Assembly (NCBI GenBank): GCA_023431385.1 | Contig: JAEYWA010000130.1 | Coordinates: 1-24,314 of the forward strand | Length of the DNA stretch: 24,314 bases | From: Bacillota bacterium | GTDB taxonomy: Bacteria; Bacillota; Clostridia; Acetivibrionales; DSM-1351 | Reading direction: 5' to 3' | In this document: piece by piece, positions 1 to 7,561 of the stretch | How positions within the stretch are numbered: the stretch's first letter is position 1 | Layout: each line of letters opens with the position of its first letter | Made by a program: the position numbers and the translations under genes | Notes under the pieces: model-generated | Databases searched by the model: none | What the model was told of the DNA's origin: nothing | The model's input: only the letters and a program-made list of their open reading frames with translations

Positions 1-1781
1 CCGGGAGGTGAACCAACAAGCTTGGATACGCTGTGTTTTTCCATAAACTCTGACATATCCACTCTTATCATTGATTTTTCATCTCCAAACATTGCTTCGG
101 CCAAAGCCTTACACAGCTCGGTTTTACCAACTCCGGTAGGACCGAGGAATATGAAGGAGCCCACCGGACGTTTCGGATCTTTCAGGCCAACTCGCCCTCT
201 TCTGATAGCTTTTGAAATAGATTTTACCGCCTCTTCCTGCCCTATAACACGATTGTGTAGGGTATCCTCCATTTTAAGGAGTCGTTCCGATTCTTCTTCA
301 GCCAGCTTCTTAACAGGAATTCCGGTCCAGCTGGCAACTATTTCGGCTATATCATCAGCTGTTACAGTATCTGTTTTGGTCTGGTTTTTCTGGCGCCACT
401 GATCCTTTATTTTATCAAGTTCATTTTTAAGTTTCTGCTCTTCATCCCTAATATTTGCAGCTTTTTCGAATTCCTGGCAGCGTATGGAATCTTCTTTCTC
501 CTTGGCCAGTCTTTCTACTTTTTCCTCCATATCTTTTATATCCGGCGGAGCAGTAAAGGTTTTGAGTCTTATTCTGGAAGCCGCCTCATCCACAAGGTCA
601 ATAGCCTTGTCAGGCAGGAATCTGTCGGTTATATATCTGTCTGAAAGCATGACTGCAGCCTCCAGCGCATCGTCTGTTATCTTAACTCTGTGGTGCGCCT
701 CATACTTGTCCCTTACACCCTTGAGTATTTCAACAGCTTCCTCCTTTGAGGGCTCACCCACTGTGATTGGCTGGAATCTTCTTTCTAACGCTGCGTCTTT
801 CTCGATGTGTTTTCTGTACTCGTTTAATGTGGTGGCGCCGATTACTTGTATTTCGCCTCTTGCCAGTGAAGGCTTCAATATATTCGAGGCATCGATGGCA
901 CCTTCTGCGGCGCCTGCACCAACAATTGTGTGAAGCTCGTCTATAAACAGAATTACATTACCGGCCTTGCGGATCTCTTCCATGGCCTTTTTCAGCCTGT
1001 CTTCAAACTCACCTCTATATTTGGCCCCTGCTACCATAGAAGACAGGTCAAGGGTAACAACTCTCTTGTCACTAAGAATTTCCGGAATATTTCCCTCAAC
1101 TATCTTCTGCGCAAGGCCTTCAGCTATTGCAGTCTTTCCGACACCGGGCTCTCCGATGAGGCAGGGATTGTTCTTGGTCCTTCTGCTGAGGATCTGGATA
1201 ACTCTCTCAATTTCCTTATCTCTTCCTATAACAGGATCAATTTTTCCGTCTCTGGCCATATCCGTCAGATCTCTGCCGAATTGATTGAGAGTCGGGGTGC
1301 TTGAGTTCGGGGTGCTGCCTTTCGGAGCTCCGTTAGAACCCGGCGTCTCCTCATTCAGTATTTTCACCAATTCATTTAACATTTTTTGTGGATCAACACC
1401 TAAATCCATCATTATCCGTACGGCAACACTTTCGCCTTCCTTCATTATTCCCAGCAGAAGATGTTCTGTCCCTATATAGCCCTGGCCCATTCTTCTTGCC
1501 TCTTTAAAAGCCAGTTCAAGAACACGTTTGGTTCTTGGAGTAAAGCCCACCGGTGTTTCTCCTGCAGTCTCACCTCTGCCAATCAGTTCATCTATCTCTC
1601 TTATAATTTTTTCCTCTGTCAGACCTTGTGCCTGAAGGACTCTTGCTGCTACACCTGTTCCTTCTTTTACAAGTCCCAGCAGTATGTGTTCTGTTCCAAC
1701 ATAGTTATGTCCCAATTCAACAGCAGACTGCTGAGAAAATGAGATTGCTCTTTCAGCTTTTTCAGTAAAACGTTGATACAT
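1..1781 (-). CDS. clpC: ClpC, AAA+ unfoldase of the ClpCP protease (3' end cut by window)
   Basis: Hexameric Hsp100 unfoldase that feeds proteins, including those tagged by phospho-arginine, to ClpP in the cytoplasm. About 593 residues are visible of the roughly 810 usual; the C-terminal part of the second ATPase domain lies beyond the left edge. Two Clp-N repeats occupy residues 1-145 (GTEHILLGLVKEG and GTEHLLLGIMKEG mark the two halves). A Gly/Ser/Thr/Pro-rich linker follows around 146-165. The first AAA+ domain has Walker A GEPGVGKT at about 210-217 and Walker B ILFIDE at about 277. The middle domain carries a UVR-like coiled coil (CQEFEKAANIRDEEQ). The second AAA+ domain begins before Walker A GPTGVGKT. 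The ATG at 1781 has GGAGG seven bases upstream. It is the last gene of the ctsR-mcsA-mcsB-clpC group, but an unusually long 266-bp gap separates it from mcsB, so it may also have its own promoter. Confidence 0.96.
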   Translation of the reverse strand, partial: MYQRFTEKAERAISFSQQSAVELGHNYVGTEHILLGLVKEGTGVAARVLQAQGLTEEKIIREIDELIGRGETAGETPVGFTPRTKRVLELAFKEARRMGQGYIGTEHLLLGIMKEGESVAVRIMMDLGVDPQKMLNELVKILNEETPGSNGAPKGSTPNSSTPTLNQFGRDLTDMARDGKIDPVIGRDKEIERVIQILSRRTKNNPCLIGEPGVGKTAIAEGLAQKIVEGNIPEILSDKRVVTLDLSSMVAGAKYRGEFEDRLKKAMEEIRKAGNVILFIDELHTIVGAGAAEGAIDASNILKPSLARGEIQVIGATTLNEYRKHIEKDAALERRFQPITVGEPSKEEAVEILKGVRDKYEAHHRVKITDDALEAAVMLSDRYITDRFLPDKAIDLVDEAASRIRLKTFTAPPDIKDMEEKVERLAKEKEDSIRCQEFEKAANIRDEEQKLKNELDKIKDQWRQKNQTKTDTVTADDIAEIVASWTGIPVKKLAEEESERLLKMEDTLHNRVIGQEEAVKSISKAIRRGRVGLKDPKRPVGSFIFLGPTGVGKTELCKALAEAMFGDEKSMIRVDMSEFMEKHSVSKLVGSPP

Positions 1782-1932
1782 ATTACACCTCCATCTATGC
1801 GCACATAGCGCGTTTATAAATAGTTATGAAAAGAGACGTAGTGGCTTTTCTCGGCGTGAAATGCACTGTGACTTACAAAATATATTTTTCACGCTACACC
1901 GCTATCTGTCTACACTCTATATTTTTATTCTT

Positions 1933-1965
1933 TATACCCATCTATACAATTTATACGCTTTATAC
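1933..1965. repeat. Phased TATAC repeats in the mcsB-clpC gap
   Basis: The 266-bp gap between mcsB and clpC is very A/T-rich and strand-asymmetric (purine-rich on the minus strand). It contains four copies of TATAC starting at 1933, 1943, 1952 and 1961, spaced 10, 9 and 9 bases, close to one helical turn. Looser relatives (TACAC, CATAC) occur near 1909 and 1988. Closer to clpC an 8-bp inverted repeat (GCGTGAAA at 1854-1861, TTTCACGC at 1887-1894) encloses a 25-base loop. I see no CtsR box and no clear sigma-A promoter here. Function unknown; it could be a clpC leader or regulator-binding region. Confidence 0.5.
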
Positions 1966-2047
1966 TATATTTTCACTTTTGTACTTCATACACTTTATAT
2001 TATCTTTACAATTTATATATGTCTGGTTTTCAAAGTGTCCCGCCTTC

Positions 2048-3076
2048 TTACCCGACTTTTTTAAGCTTGTTTCTTATCAATTCAGCTCTCTTCGCATCTC
2101 TTTCTTCCTGATTCAGCTGCTTTCCGGCGATTTTTTGCAGGGTAGCAGGCTGTGAGAATACCAATATTTCATTCAAAGTCAGTATGTTAACATCATTAAT
2201 TATTCCCATACTTACTCCAAGTCTAACATCTGAAAGCAATTTAAAGCATTCCTGAGTCGAAAGTATCCTTGCGTTTTCTAAAACACCATATGATCTGAAA
2301 ATTCTGTCTTCAAACTTATAAATATTCTGTCTGTACAACTGAAGCCTAAGTGCCTTTTCTCTATCAATAATTTGCTTGCATATAGCATCAATAGAGGATA
2401 TTGTCTCATCGTCCTTTCGTCCCAAGGTTATCTGATTTGACACCTGAAACATATCCCCAACAGCATCGCTGTTTTCTCCATATATGCCTCTAACAGTTAC
2501 CCCCAGCTTTGTACAGCTTTCAAGAATAGACTTCAGAAACCCTGTCATAACCAAGGCAGGAAGATGAAGCATAACCGAAGCCCTCATACCTGAGCCTATA
2601 TTGGTGGGACAGCTGGTTAGATAACCATATTTATTATCAAAGGCATAATCAGCTTTTTCAGCAATTATTGAATCTATTTCATCACAGATCCTATACGCCT
2701 TCTCCAGCATTATTCCGGAGAATATCGCCTGTATTCTAATATGATCTTCTTCATTTACCATTATGCTGACATTTTCTTTTTCATTTATAAATGCTCCACT
2801 GTTTCCTTTCGATTCTGCCAGGTCAGGGCTTATAAGATGTCTTTCCATCAAAGAAACTCTATCTACTGGATGCATTGTAGCTATATCGGCAAACATCAGC
2901 TTTCCGTAAGCTGTATAGTCTGATATAATGCCCTGCATCCTTTTAATTAGTGCGTTTTGGTGCTTCGAAGTCATTTTTGCCGAAAATGGAATATCGGCAA
3001 AATTTCTGGCAAGTCTGACTCTGCTGGAAACAGCCACATCAAGGTCAGATCCTTTTTCTACGGGCAAACCAGTCAT
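2048..3076 (-). CDS. mcsB: McsB, protein arginine kinase
   Basis: Phosphorylates arginine residues on proteins using ATP, marking them for degradation by ClpCP and inactivating the repressor CtsR. The 342-aa product has the ATP:guanido phosphotransferase fold. An N-terminal arginine-rich nucleotide-binding motif (SSRVRLARNF) sits near residue 17. The catalytic-loop signature TSCPTNIGSGMRASV lies in the middle and holds the conserved Cys and Arg. A further conserved segment (GIYGENSDAVGDMFQVSNQ) follows it, and SDVRLG near residue 280 matches the C-terminal conserved segment. Length fits clostridial members, which lack the longer N-terminus of Bacillus McsB. The ATG at 3076 overlaps the mcsA stop as ATGA, with GGAGG upstream, so the two are translationally coupled. 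McsA is its known activator. Confidence 0.95.
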   Translation of the reverse strand: MTGLPVEKGSDLDVAVSSRVRLARNFADIPFSAKMTSKHQNALIKRMQGIISDYTAYGKLMFADIATMHPVDRVSLMERHLISPDLAESKGNSGAFINEKENVSIMVNEEDHIRIQAIFSGIMLEKAYRICDEIDSIIAEKADYAFDNKYGYLTSCPTNIGSGMRASVMLHLPALVMTGFLKSILESCTKLGVTVRGIYGENSDAVGDMFQVSNQITLGRKDDETISSIDAICKQIIDREKALRLQLYRQNIYKFEDRIFRSYGVLENARILSTQECFKLLSDVRLGVSMGIINDVNILTLNEILVFSQPATLQKIAGKQLNQEERDAKRAELIRNKLKKVG

Positions 3077-3561
3077 TCTCCCACCTCCAAGGCTTTGATC
3101 TTATCACGGATTTTAGCAGCTTCCTCATATTCCTCTTTTTTTATATGCTCACTGAGGAGCTGCTTCAATTTCTCTATTTCATTTGGAATGCAAATCTTGC
3201 TGCTGACTCTCACAGGAACTTTACCATGATGCTCAGCATTACCGTGCAGGCGTTTTATAATAGGATCAAGTTTTTCTTCAAAGGCATGATAGCATTGTGC
3301 ACAGCCAACCCGTGAAGTTTTGATAAACTCTTCATATTCCATTCCGCAGTTTTTACATTTAAGTGCCTCCGGCTCTTCATGCTTCAATTGATTTCCAAAC
3401 AATCCACTAATAAGGTCATTAAAGCCAAAGGGGGAAACAAATTCTGCGTGACTTATTTTATTTGCACATTCTTCACAGAGGTAGATATCTATCTTGGAAT
3501 TATTCATTATCTGTGTTAAATGCACATTTGCAGCTTTCTGCTGACAATTCTGACAAAGCAT
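3073..3561 (-). CDS. mcsA: McsA, zinc-finger activator of McsB
   Basis: Adaptor that activates the McsB arginine kinase and modulates CtsR. The 162-aa protein starts MLCQNCQQKA and carries four CxxC pairs: CQNC and CEEC in the first 40 residues, then CKNC and CAQC around the middle. These fit two treble-clef-type zinc sites. The C-terminus holds a UVR motif (LKQLLSEHIKKEEYEEAAKI), a short coiled coil also found in UvrB and ClpC. The start at 3561 is chosen because GGAGGTTAAT directly precedes this ATG; a longer in-frame extension to 3621 lacks a ribosome site and adds unrelated residues. The stop overlaps the mcsB start by four bases. Confidence 0.94.
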   Translation of the reverse strand: MLCQNCQQKAANVHLTQIMNNSKIDIYLCEECANKISHAEFVSPFGFNDLISGLFGNQLKHEEPEALKCKNCGMEYEEFIKTSRVGCAQCYHAFEEKLDPIIKRLHGNAEHHGKVPVRVSSKICIPNEIEKLKQLLSEHIKKEEYEEAAKIRDKIKALEVGE

Positions 3562-3668
3562 ATTAACCTCCATGAGCCATTTATGGCTTTGGCCACAACT
3601 TGTGGCACAAATAGTAATCAAAATATATGTCCTTTATCGCAGTGAGACGAATAAAGGATGCAAGTCGG

Positions 3669-4127
3669 CTATACTAATAAACTCATAATCATGTTTTTAA
3701 GCAGGGCTGCACGTATTACATCTCTATCCTGTGTAGGAATTGTACCTATTACCTTGTCACTTATAGCCGCCTTCATAATATAACCTTCTCTTTCACTTAT
3801 TACATTATAATCAATGAAATTATTTATAAATACTTCTGCTGATTGCTGTGAAATACTTGTGCCCATAGATGATACTATGTGCATAAGATAGTTGCCGGGT
3901 CTTGTAATATTAATACGTTTAATTCTTACATGGCCTCCGCCGCCTCTTCTGCTCTCAACATAATAGCCCCTGTCGGTAGTAAACCTTGTAGATATAACAT
4001 AATTAATCTGCGAAGGGACACAATTAAACTGGTTTGCCAACTCATTTCTCTGAATCTCAATAGTTCCATCTGTATCTGATATCAATTGCTTGATAAAAGT
4101 CTCAATAATATCACTTAAGCTTGCCAC
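3669..4127 (-). CDS. ctsR: CtsR, class III heat-shock repressor
   Basis: Transcriptional repressor of clp genes; it senses heat and releases DNA, and is a target of McsB. The 152-aa protein has the family's N-terminal winged helix-turn-helix, ending in the glycine-rich wing RRGGGGHVRI (around residues 60-69). This loop acts as the thermosensor in characterised CtsR proteins. The C-terminal four-helix dimerisation domain follows. Translation starts at a GTG (4127) with AGGAGG seven bases upstream. It is the first gene of the mcsA-mcsB-clpC operon and has a perfect CtsR box 47-63 bases before its start, so it is very probably autoregulated. The gap to mcsA is about 107 bases and includes a weak bulged hairpin near 3630-3657. 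Confidence 0.95.
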   Translation of the reverse strand: MASLSDIIETFIKQLISDTDGTIEIQRNELANQFNCVPSQINYVISTRFTTDRGYYVESRRGGGGHVRIKRINITRPGNYLMHIVSSMGTSISQQSAEVFINNFIDYNVISEREGYIMKAAISDKVIGTIPTQDRDVIRAALLKNMIMSLLV

Positions 4128-4173
4128 AACATCACCTCCTCCTTATAATCGGGAGTTTATACAGTAGACTGAT

Positions 4174-4190
4174 TTTGACTTTCTTTGACC
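4174..4190 (-). promoter_or_regulatory. CtsR operator upstream of ctsR
   Basis: On the minus strand this reads GGTCAAAGAAAGTCAAA, an exact match to the known CtsR heptad-repeat consensus (RGTCAAA NAN RGTCAAA). A TATAAA hexamer at 4156-4161 downstream could be the -10 element, which would put the operator over the -35 region. That is the usual geometry for repression. No good -35 hexamer is visible, so the exact promoter is uncertain. Confidence 0.9.
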
Positions 4191-4304
4191 TTAGTTAAAG
4201 TATATTACATTTTTAAATTGTTTGCAATCCTTTTTTTGATTTTTATATGGAAATCCCCACGAGAAATTTTTTGCAGGACAGTAACACTAAAGCTACATAA
4301 TACT

Positions 4305-4496
4305 TCATTTCCCGCTACCTTTCGGTTTTGTGATATCATTCAACCGGTTAACAATCTTGACCTGATCCCGAGGCAGCTTCCACTCCCAAAAGGAAGGAAC
4401 AAATTCCGGATATGAAGTATTGACTTCCTCAGGATTTTTCATATTAACCACTGTTTTAGCCTCTCGTTCGTCTTTTATTACTTTGTAATATCTCAT
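4305..4496 (-). CDS. Small hypothetical protein, 63 aa
   Basis: I do not recognise this family. The case for a real gene is the start: an ATG at 4496 preceded by AGGAGGAG with good spacing. The composition is also protein-like: no signal peptide or membrane segment, many charged residues, a central aromatic patch (PEFVPSFWEWKLP) and a basic C-terminus (KPKGSGK). It lies upstream of ctsR on the same strand, but the CtsR-controlled promoter sits between them, so it is probably a separate transcript. No convincing promoter hexamers are visible in front of it. Confidence 0.6.
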   Translation of the reverse strand: MRYYKVIKDEREAKTVVNMKNPEEVNTSYPEFVPSFWEWKLPRDQVKIVNRLNDITKPKGSGK

Positions 4497-4831
4497 AAGC
4501 TACTCCTCCTGCGTATATATGTTTTGTGTCAGCAATAGACCAGTCAATGGTTCAGAAGTATAACAACTTTTTGATATATAGTTATGATTCCTCTAAGAAA
4601 AAGTAATATACAACAGATAGTTTATTTGAAATGATTACCTTCATTAATTAGTCGCATAGCAATTTAGAATTAATCAAAATTTTCTTTCAATACTAAAAGT
4701 AACTTAATAAGAAATAGTGAACATGCGTTTGAGTTATGCTGTGATTTTATGTAAAAGGAGAATACCCTGATGAAAATATAATTGAAATCACCGAGGATTA
4801 TTCACCCAAAGAAGGGTAAATTATGGTTTAA
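4497..4831. other. A/T-rich gap with a possible gene remnant
   Basis: There is no complete gene here. Near 4745-4815 the plus strand has 23 open codons in a protein-like stretch (VKGEYPDENIIEITEDYSPK) ending in TAA. A second overlapping frame then reads GKLWFNEKGL and stops at a TAG at about 4845, inside the terminator hairpin. There is no start codon with a ribosome site and a TGA closes the first frame at 4742. It may be the 3' end of a decayed plus-strand gene that once used the hairpin at 4832-4870, or it may be chance. Confidence 0.3.
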
Positions 4832-4870
4832 TGAAAAAGGCCTGTAGGATTGCTCTACAGGCCTTTTTCA
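4832..4870 (-). terminator. Rho-independent terminator ending the ABC transporter block
   Basis: A perfect 16-bp stem (arms 4832-4847 and 4855-4870, core AAAGGCCTGTAG) with a 7-base loop. The A5/T5 runs lie at the outer ends of the stem, so it can act in either direction. It lies about 50 bases after the stop of the solute-binding protein gene. Confidence 0.92.
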
Positions 4871-4918
4871 TATGATTTTTTGGATTTTTCTTTAATTTAC
4901 CCTACTCTACTTGCTAGG

Positions 4919-6595
4919 TTACTTGGCGATTTTCGCCTTGTTTTCAGCAACTTTAGCTCTCTGGTAATCAAGAGCCTTTTGGTAGCCAATTGAAGTCTTG
5001 TAATCTTCATAGTCTTTCCAAATCTTATCAAACTCTTCGTCAGTTTTAGCCATAAATAATTTAGGCAGGATTTCTCCCCATTTGTTTTCAGCCTTTGCAA
5101 GGATTTCTCCTTCATCGCTGTCAGCAACAGGTCTGATATTCTCGTATACACCATAGTGTTCGCTCTTACCTTTTGCCCATTCACGATACTGATTAAATGG
5201 TTGGCCTGGGTCTGGCTCCCATATGTTCATCATTGAAGAGTTGAACATCCATATTTCACCGAAAGTGTTGTATTTCTGCTTGAAGGTAGCCATATCAGAA
5301 TTCTTCATTTTGTTGATTTCAGGCTTTATAACAGGCTTGTTATCAACCATATCATAGGTTACGCCTTCCTTACCAAGGTAAAGAGCTTTTTGCCCATCAT
5401 CACTCATACCCCAGGTCATAAACTTGATAGCTCTTTCGGGATTCTTACAATTTTTTGTTATCATTGTTAGTTCCCAGCCTGAGTAACCACTTGTTGAAAG
5501 CTTAGGAGGATCCTGATTGCTGTTGGCAGGTCCGTCAACTGAAATATAAATTTGTTCAGGTTTATTTGTATATAACTGTCCAAGTGGAGTCATAGCATCC
5601 TTCCACTGATATAACAGGGCAAAGTATCTTCCCTGCTGGATCTTTTCTTCTATTTTGGTTCTATCATCAACAAATACGTCTGTTGACATCATTCCCATTT
5701 CATGGGCTTTTCTAAAAGTTTTAAGCCATCTTGTGTATTCAGGACTTGGATTTCCGCACTTAACGTCGTAGAATTTTCCATCGATTTCTCTTGGAACAGC
5801 AAGAAAATCAAGAAGTATATCTTCATAACTGGTATTACCGGTTGAAATATACTCTCTGGCAGCGAAAGGAATCAGGGGCTGACCATTGTCAACTTTTGGG
5901 AACTTTTCCTTAGCGGCCTTCAAAGCACTGAGGAAGCCTTCCGGAGTTCTCATGTCAGGCTTTCCAATTGCTTCATAGATATCCTTTCTTACAAGGAAGG
6001 ATCTATTTGTAAGAACATTATACTTTTCATTGTCCTCAGGTGTATTTCCGTTACATGGGTATCCGAAAAGGTTACCGTCTTTATCCTTATACCAGTTAAC
6101 GATATCAGGTGCTGCAACCTTCCAGAAATATGGGTCATATTTATCAGCCAACTGGTTTAAGGGGTATGTATAAGTATCGGTAGACAATTGTGGAACCTGC
6201 TGTTCATACCATCCGAGTGTTACCATGTCAGGCAGTGAATTTGAAGCTATCATTGTATTTAACTTTTGACCTGCATTTCCAACAGGAACTATAAAGTTTA
6301 TATCAATACCAGTCTGCTCCTTAATCAATTCATGAGCAAGATTTCCATCAGGGTTAGCAAACCATGTTTCATTGATATACCAATCCAATTTCATTGGAGA
6401 AGTATCCTTTTTCCAGCCTGGTTCTTCGGCAGCAGCTGTACTACTTTCTGAAGCTGTGGTAGATATTGCTGTATCAGTGGCCTTTGTTGTATCACTACTG
6501 TTAGCTGTTTCACTGCCGCATCCTGCCAGCACTGTAACTGCCATAGTTAACACCAATGTAAGACATGATAACTTAGCAATTTTCGTCCTTTTCAT
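4919..6595 (-). CDS. ABC importer solute-binding lipoprotein (oligosaccharide type)
   Basis: Membrane-anchored extracellular receptor that captures a sugar or oligosaccharide and delivers it to the two permeases encoded just upstream. The 558-aa protein has a lipoprotein signal: basic start MKRTKIAK, hydrophobic stretch, then the lipobox LAGC with the lipidated Cys at residue 26. A Ser/Thr/Ala-rich flexible linker to about residue 60 follows. The rest resembles the large family 1 binding proteins of the LplA/YtcQ group, which are longer than typical maltose-type binding proteins (about 420 aa). The family is often paired with LplB/YtcP permeases and YesMN regulators, as here. The ATG at 6595 has AGGAGG upstream. 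It is last in its block, before the strong terminator. The substrate cannot be read from sequence; the phosphorylase genes suggest a beta-gluco-oligosaccharide. Confidence 0.9.
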   Translation of the reverse strand: MKRTKIAKLSCLTLVLTMAVTVLAGCGSETANSSDTTKATDTAISTTASESSTAAAEEPGWKKDTSPMKLDWYINETWFANPDGNLAHELIKEQTGIDINFIVPVGNAGQKLNTMIASNSLPDMVTLGWYEQQVPQLSTDTYTYPLNQLADKYDPYFWKVAAPDIVNWYKDKDGNLFGYPCNGNTPEDNEKYNVLTNRSFLVRKDIYEAIGKPDMRTPEGFLSALKAAKEKFPKVDNGQPLIPFAAREYISTGNTSYEDILLDFLAVPREIDGKFYDVKCGNPSPEYTRWLKTFRKAHEMGMMSTDVFVDDRTKIEEKIQQGRYFALLYQWKDAMTPLGQLYTNKPEQIYISVDGPANSNQDPPKLSTSGYSGWELTMITKNCKNPERAIKFMTWGMSDDGQKALYLGKEGVTYDMVDNKPVIKPEINKMKNSDMATFKQKYNTFGEIWMFNSSMMNIWEPDPGQPFNQYREWAKGKSEHYGVYENIRPVADSDEGEILAKAENKWGEILPKLFMAKTDEEFDKIWKDYEDYKTSIGYQKALDYQRAKVAENKAKIAK

Positions 6596-6665
6596 AAAAT
6601 TCCCTCCTGTTTATTATGTGTTTATTATATAATCCTAAAGCTTAGGCTTAGGGTCATAACGCATT

Positions 6666-7547
6666 TTATTCTTTTACTGAACCGATAAGCATACCCTTTA
6701 CGAAATGCTTCTGCAGGAATGGATAAATACAAACAATTGGTATTGTAGTTATAATCATTGTTGCCATTTGCAGAGATGTAGAAGTAAAGTTTGTCGTACT
6801 TACTGTTCCTGCCATAAGAGATGTTTTTGCCGAGTCAGAGGTCATTATTATTTTATAAAGATAGGTCTGTATGGGATGGAGATCCTGATTGTTTGTATAT
6901 ATTATTCCCATAAAATAATCATTCCAGTTAAATACGCCGTTGAATAACAAAATAGTTGCTATTACAGCCTTTGACAGTGGAAGTATTAATTTAGTAAAAA
7001 TCCTAAAATAATTTGCACCATCTATCTTGGCTGATTCCTCTAAGGCTTCAGGAATTGTTCTGAAAAAGGCCTGGAAGATTATCAAATCAAAGAAGCTGAA
7101 CATTACAGGTATTATGTAAACTATAAAGCTGTCAAACATACCCAAAGTCTTGATTACCATAAAAGTAGGTATAAGTCCCCCAGAGAAGAACATTGTTATA
7201 AGACCCATAGTCATATAAAGTTTTCTTCCAATTAATTCTTTCTTGAGGAAAGAGTATGCCACCATTGCTGTGAAAAACACATGAGTAGCTGTTGCAAGTA
7301 ATGTTCTGGCTATTGTAACGAGAAAGGCTTTGATAATTTCACTATTTCTGAACGCTTCCTTATAATTATCCCAGGTAAATTTACGGGGCCACCAGTATAA
7401 TCCTCCCTGTGCCGAGTCAAATCCGTTATTAAGTGAATGTATTAAAACATACCAGATCGGATACAGAGCACAGAAGCAAACAAGAGTCATAAATACTATA
7501 TTAAAAGTGTCGAATATTTTTGAGCCCAATGACGATTTTATCTTCAT
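6666..7547 (-). CDS. ABC sugar permease, YtcP/MalG type
   Basis: One of the two inner-membrane subunits of the importer. The 293-aa protein has about six hydrophobic segments, beginning with one near residues 13-33 (VFMTLVCFCALYPIWYVLIH). The conserved EAA loop that docks the ATPase reads EESAKIDGANYFRIFTKLILP near residue 180. The C-terminus ends FVKGMLIGSVKE, typical of this subfamily (GxxKG near the end). Its ATG has GGGGG seven bases upstream, located in the 14-base gap after the other permease. The binding-protein gene follows after 70 bases. No ATPase gene is present, so a shared MsmK-type ATPase is inferred. Confidence 0.93.
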   Translation of the reverse strand: MKIKSSLGSKIFDTFNIVFMTLVCFCALYPIWYVLIHSLNNGFDSAQGGLYWWPRKFTWDNYKEAFRNSEIIKAFLVTIARTLLATATHVFFTAMVAYSFLKKELIGRKLYMTMGLITMFFSGGLIPTFMVIKTLGMFDSFIVYIIPVMFSFFDLIIFQAFFRTIPEALEESAKIDGANYFRIFTKLILPLSKAVIATILLFNGVFNWNDYFMGIIYTNNQDLHPIQTYLYKIIMTSDSAKTSLMAGTVSTTNFTSTSLQMATMIITTIPIVCIYPFLQKHFVKGMLIGSVKE

Positions 7548-7561
7548 ATCATATCCCCCTA

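Noticed and set aside
22..1742. Several plus-strand open frames of 64-149 codons across the clpC region
   Set aside because: They are antisense to a clear, uninterrupted clpC frame on the minus strand and show no ribosome sites or recognisable domains.
1861..2155. Plus-strand open frames of 67-109 codons in the mcsB-clpC gap
   Set aside because: They come from A/T-rich repeated DNA, have a composition dominated by Phe/Ile/Tyr/Leu, and lack ribosome sites.
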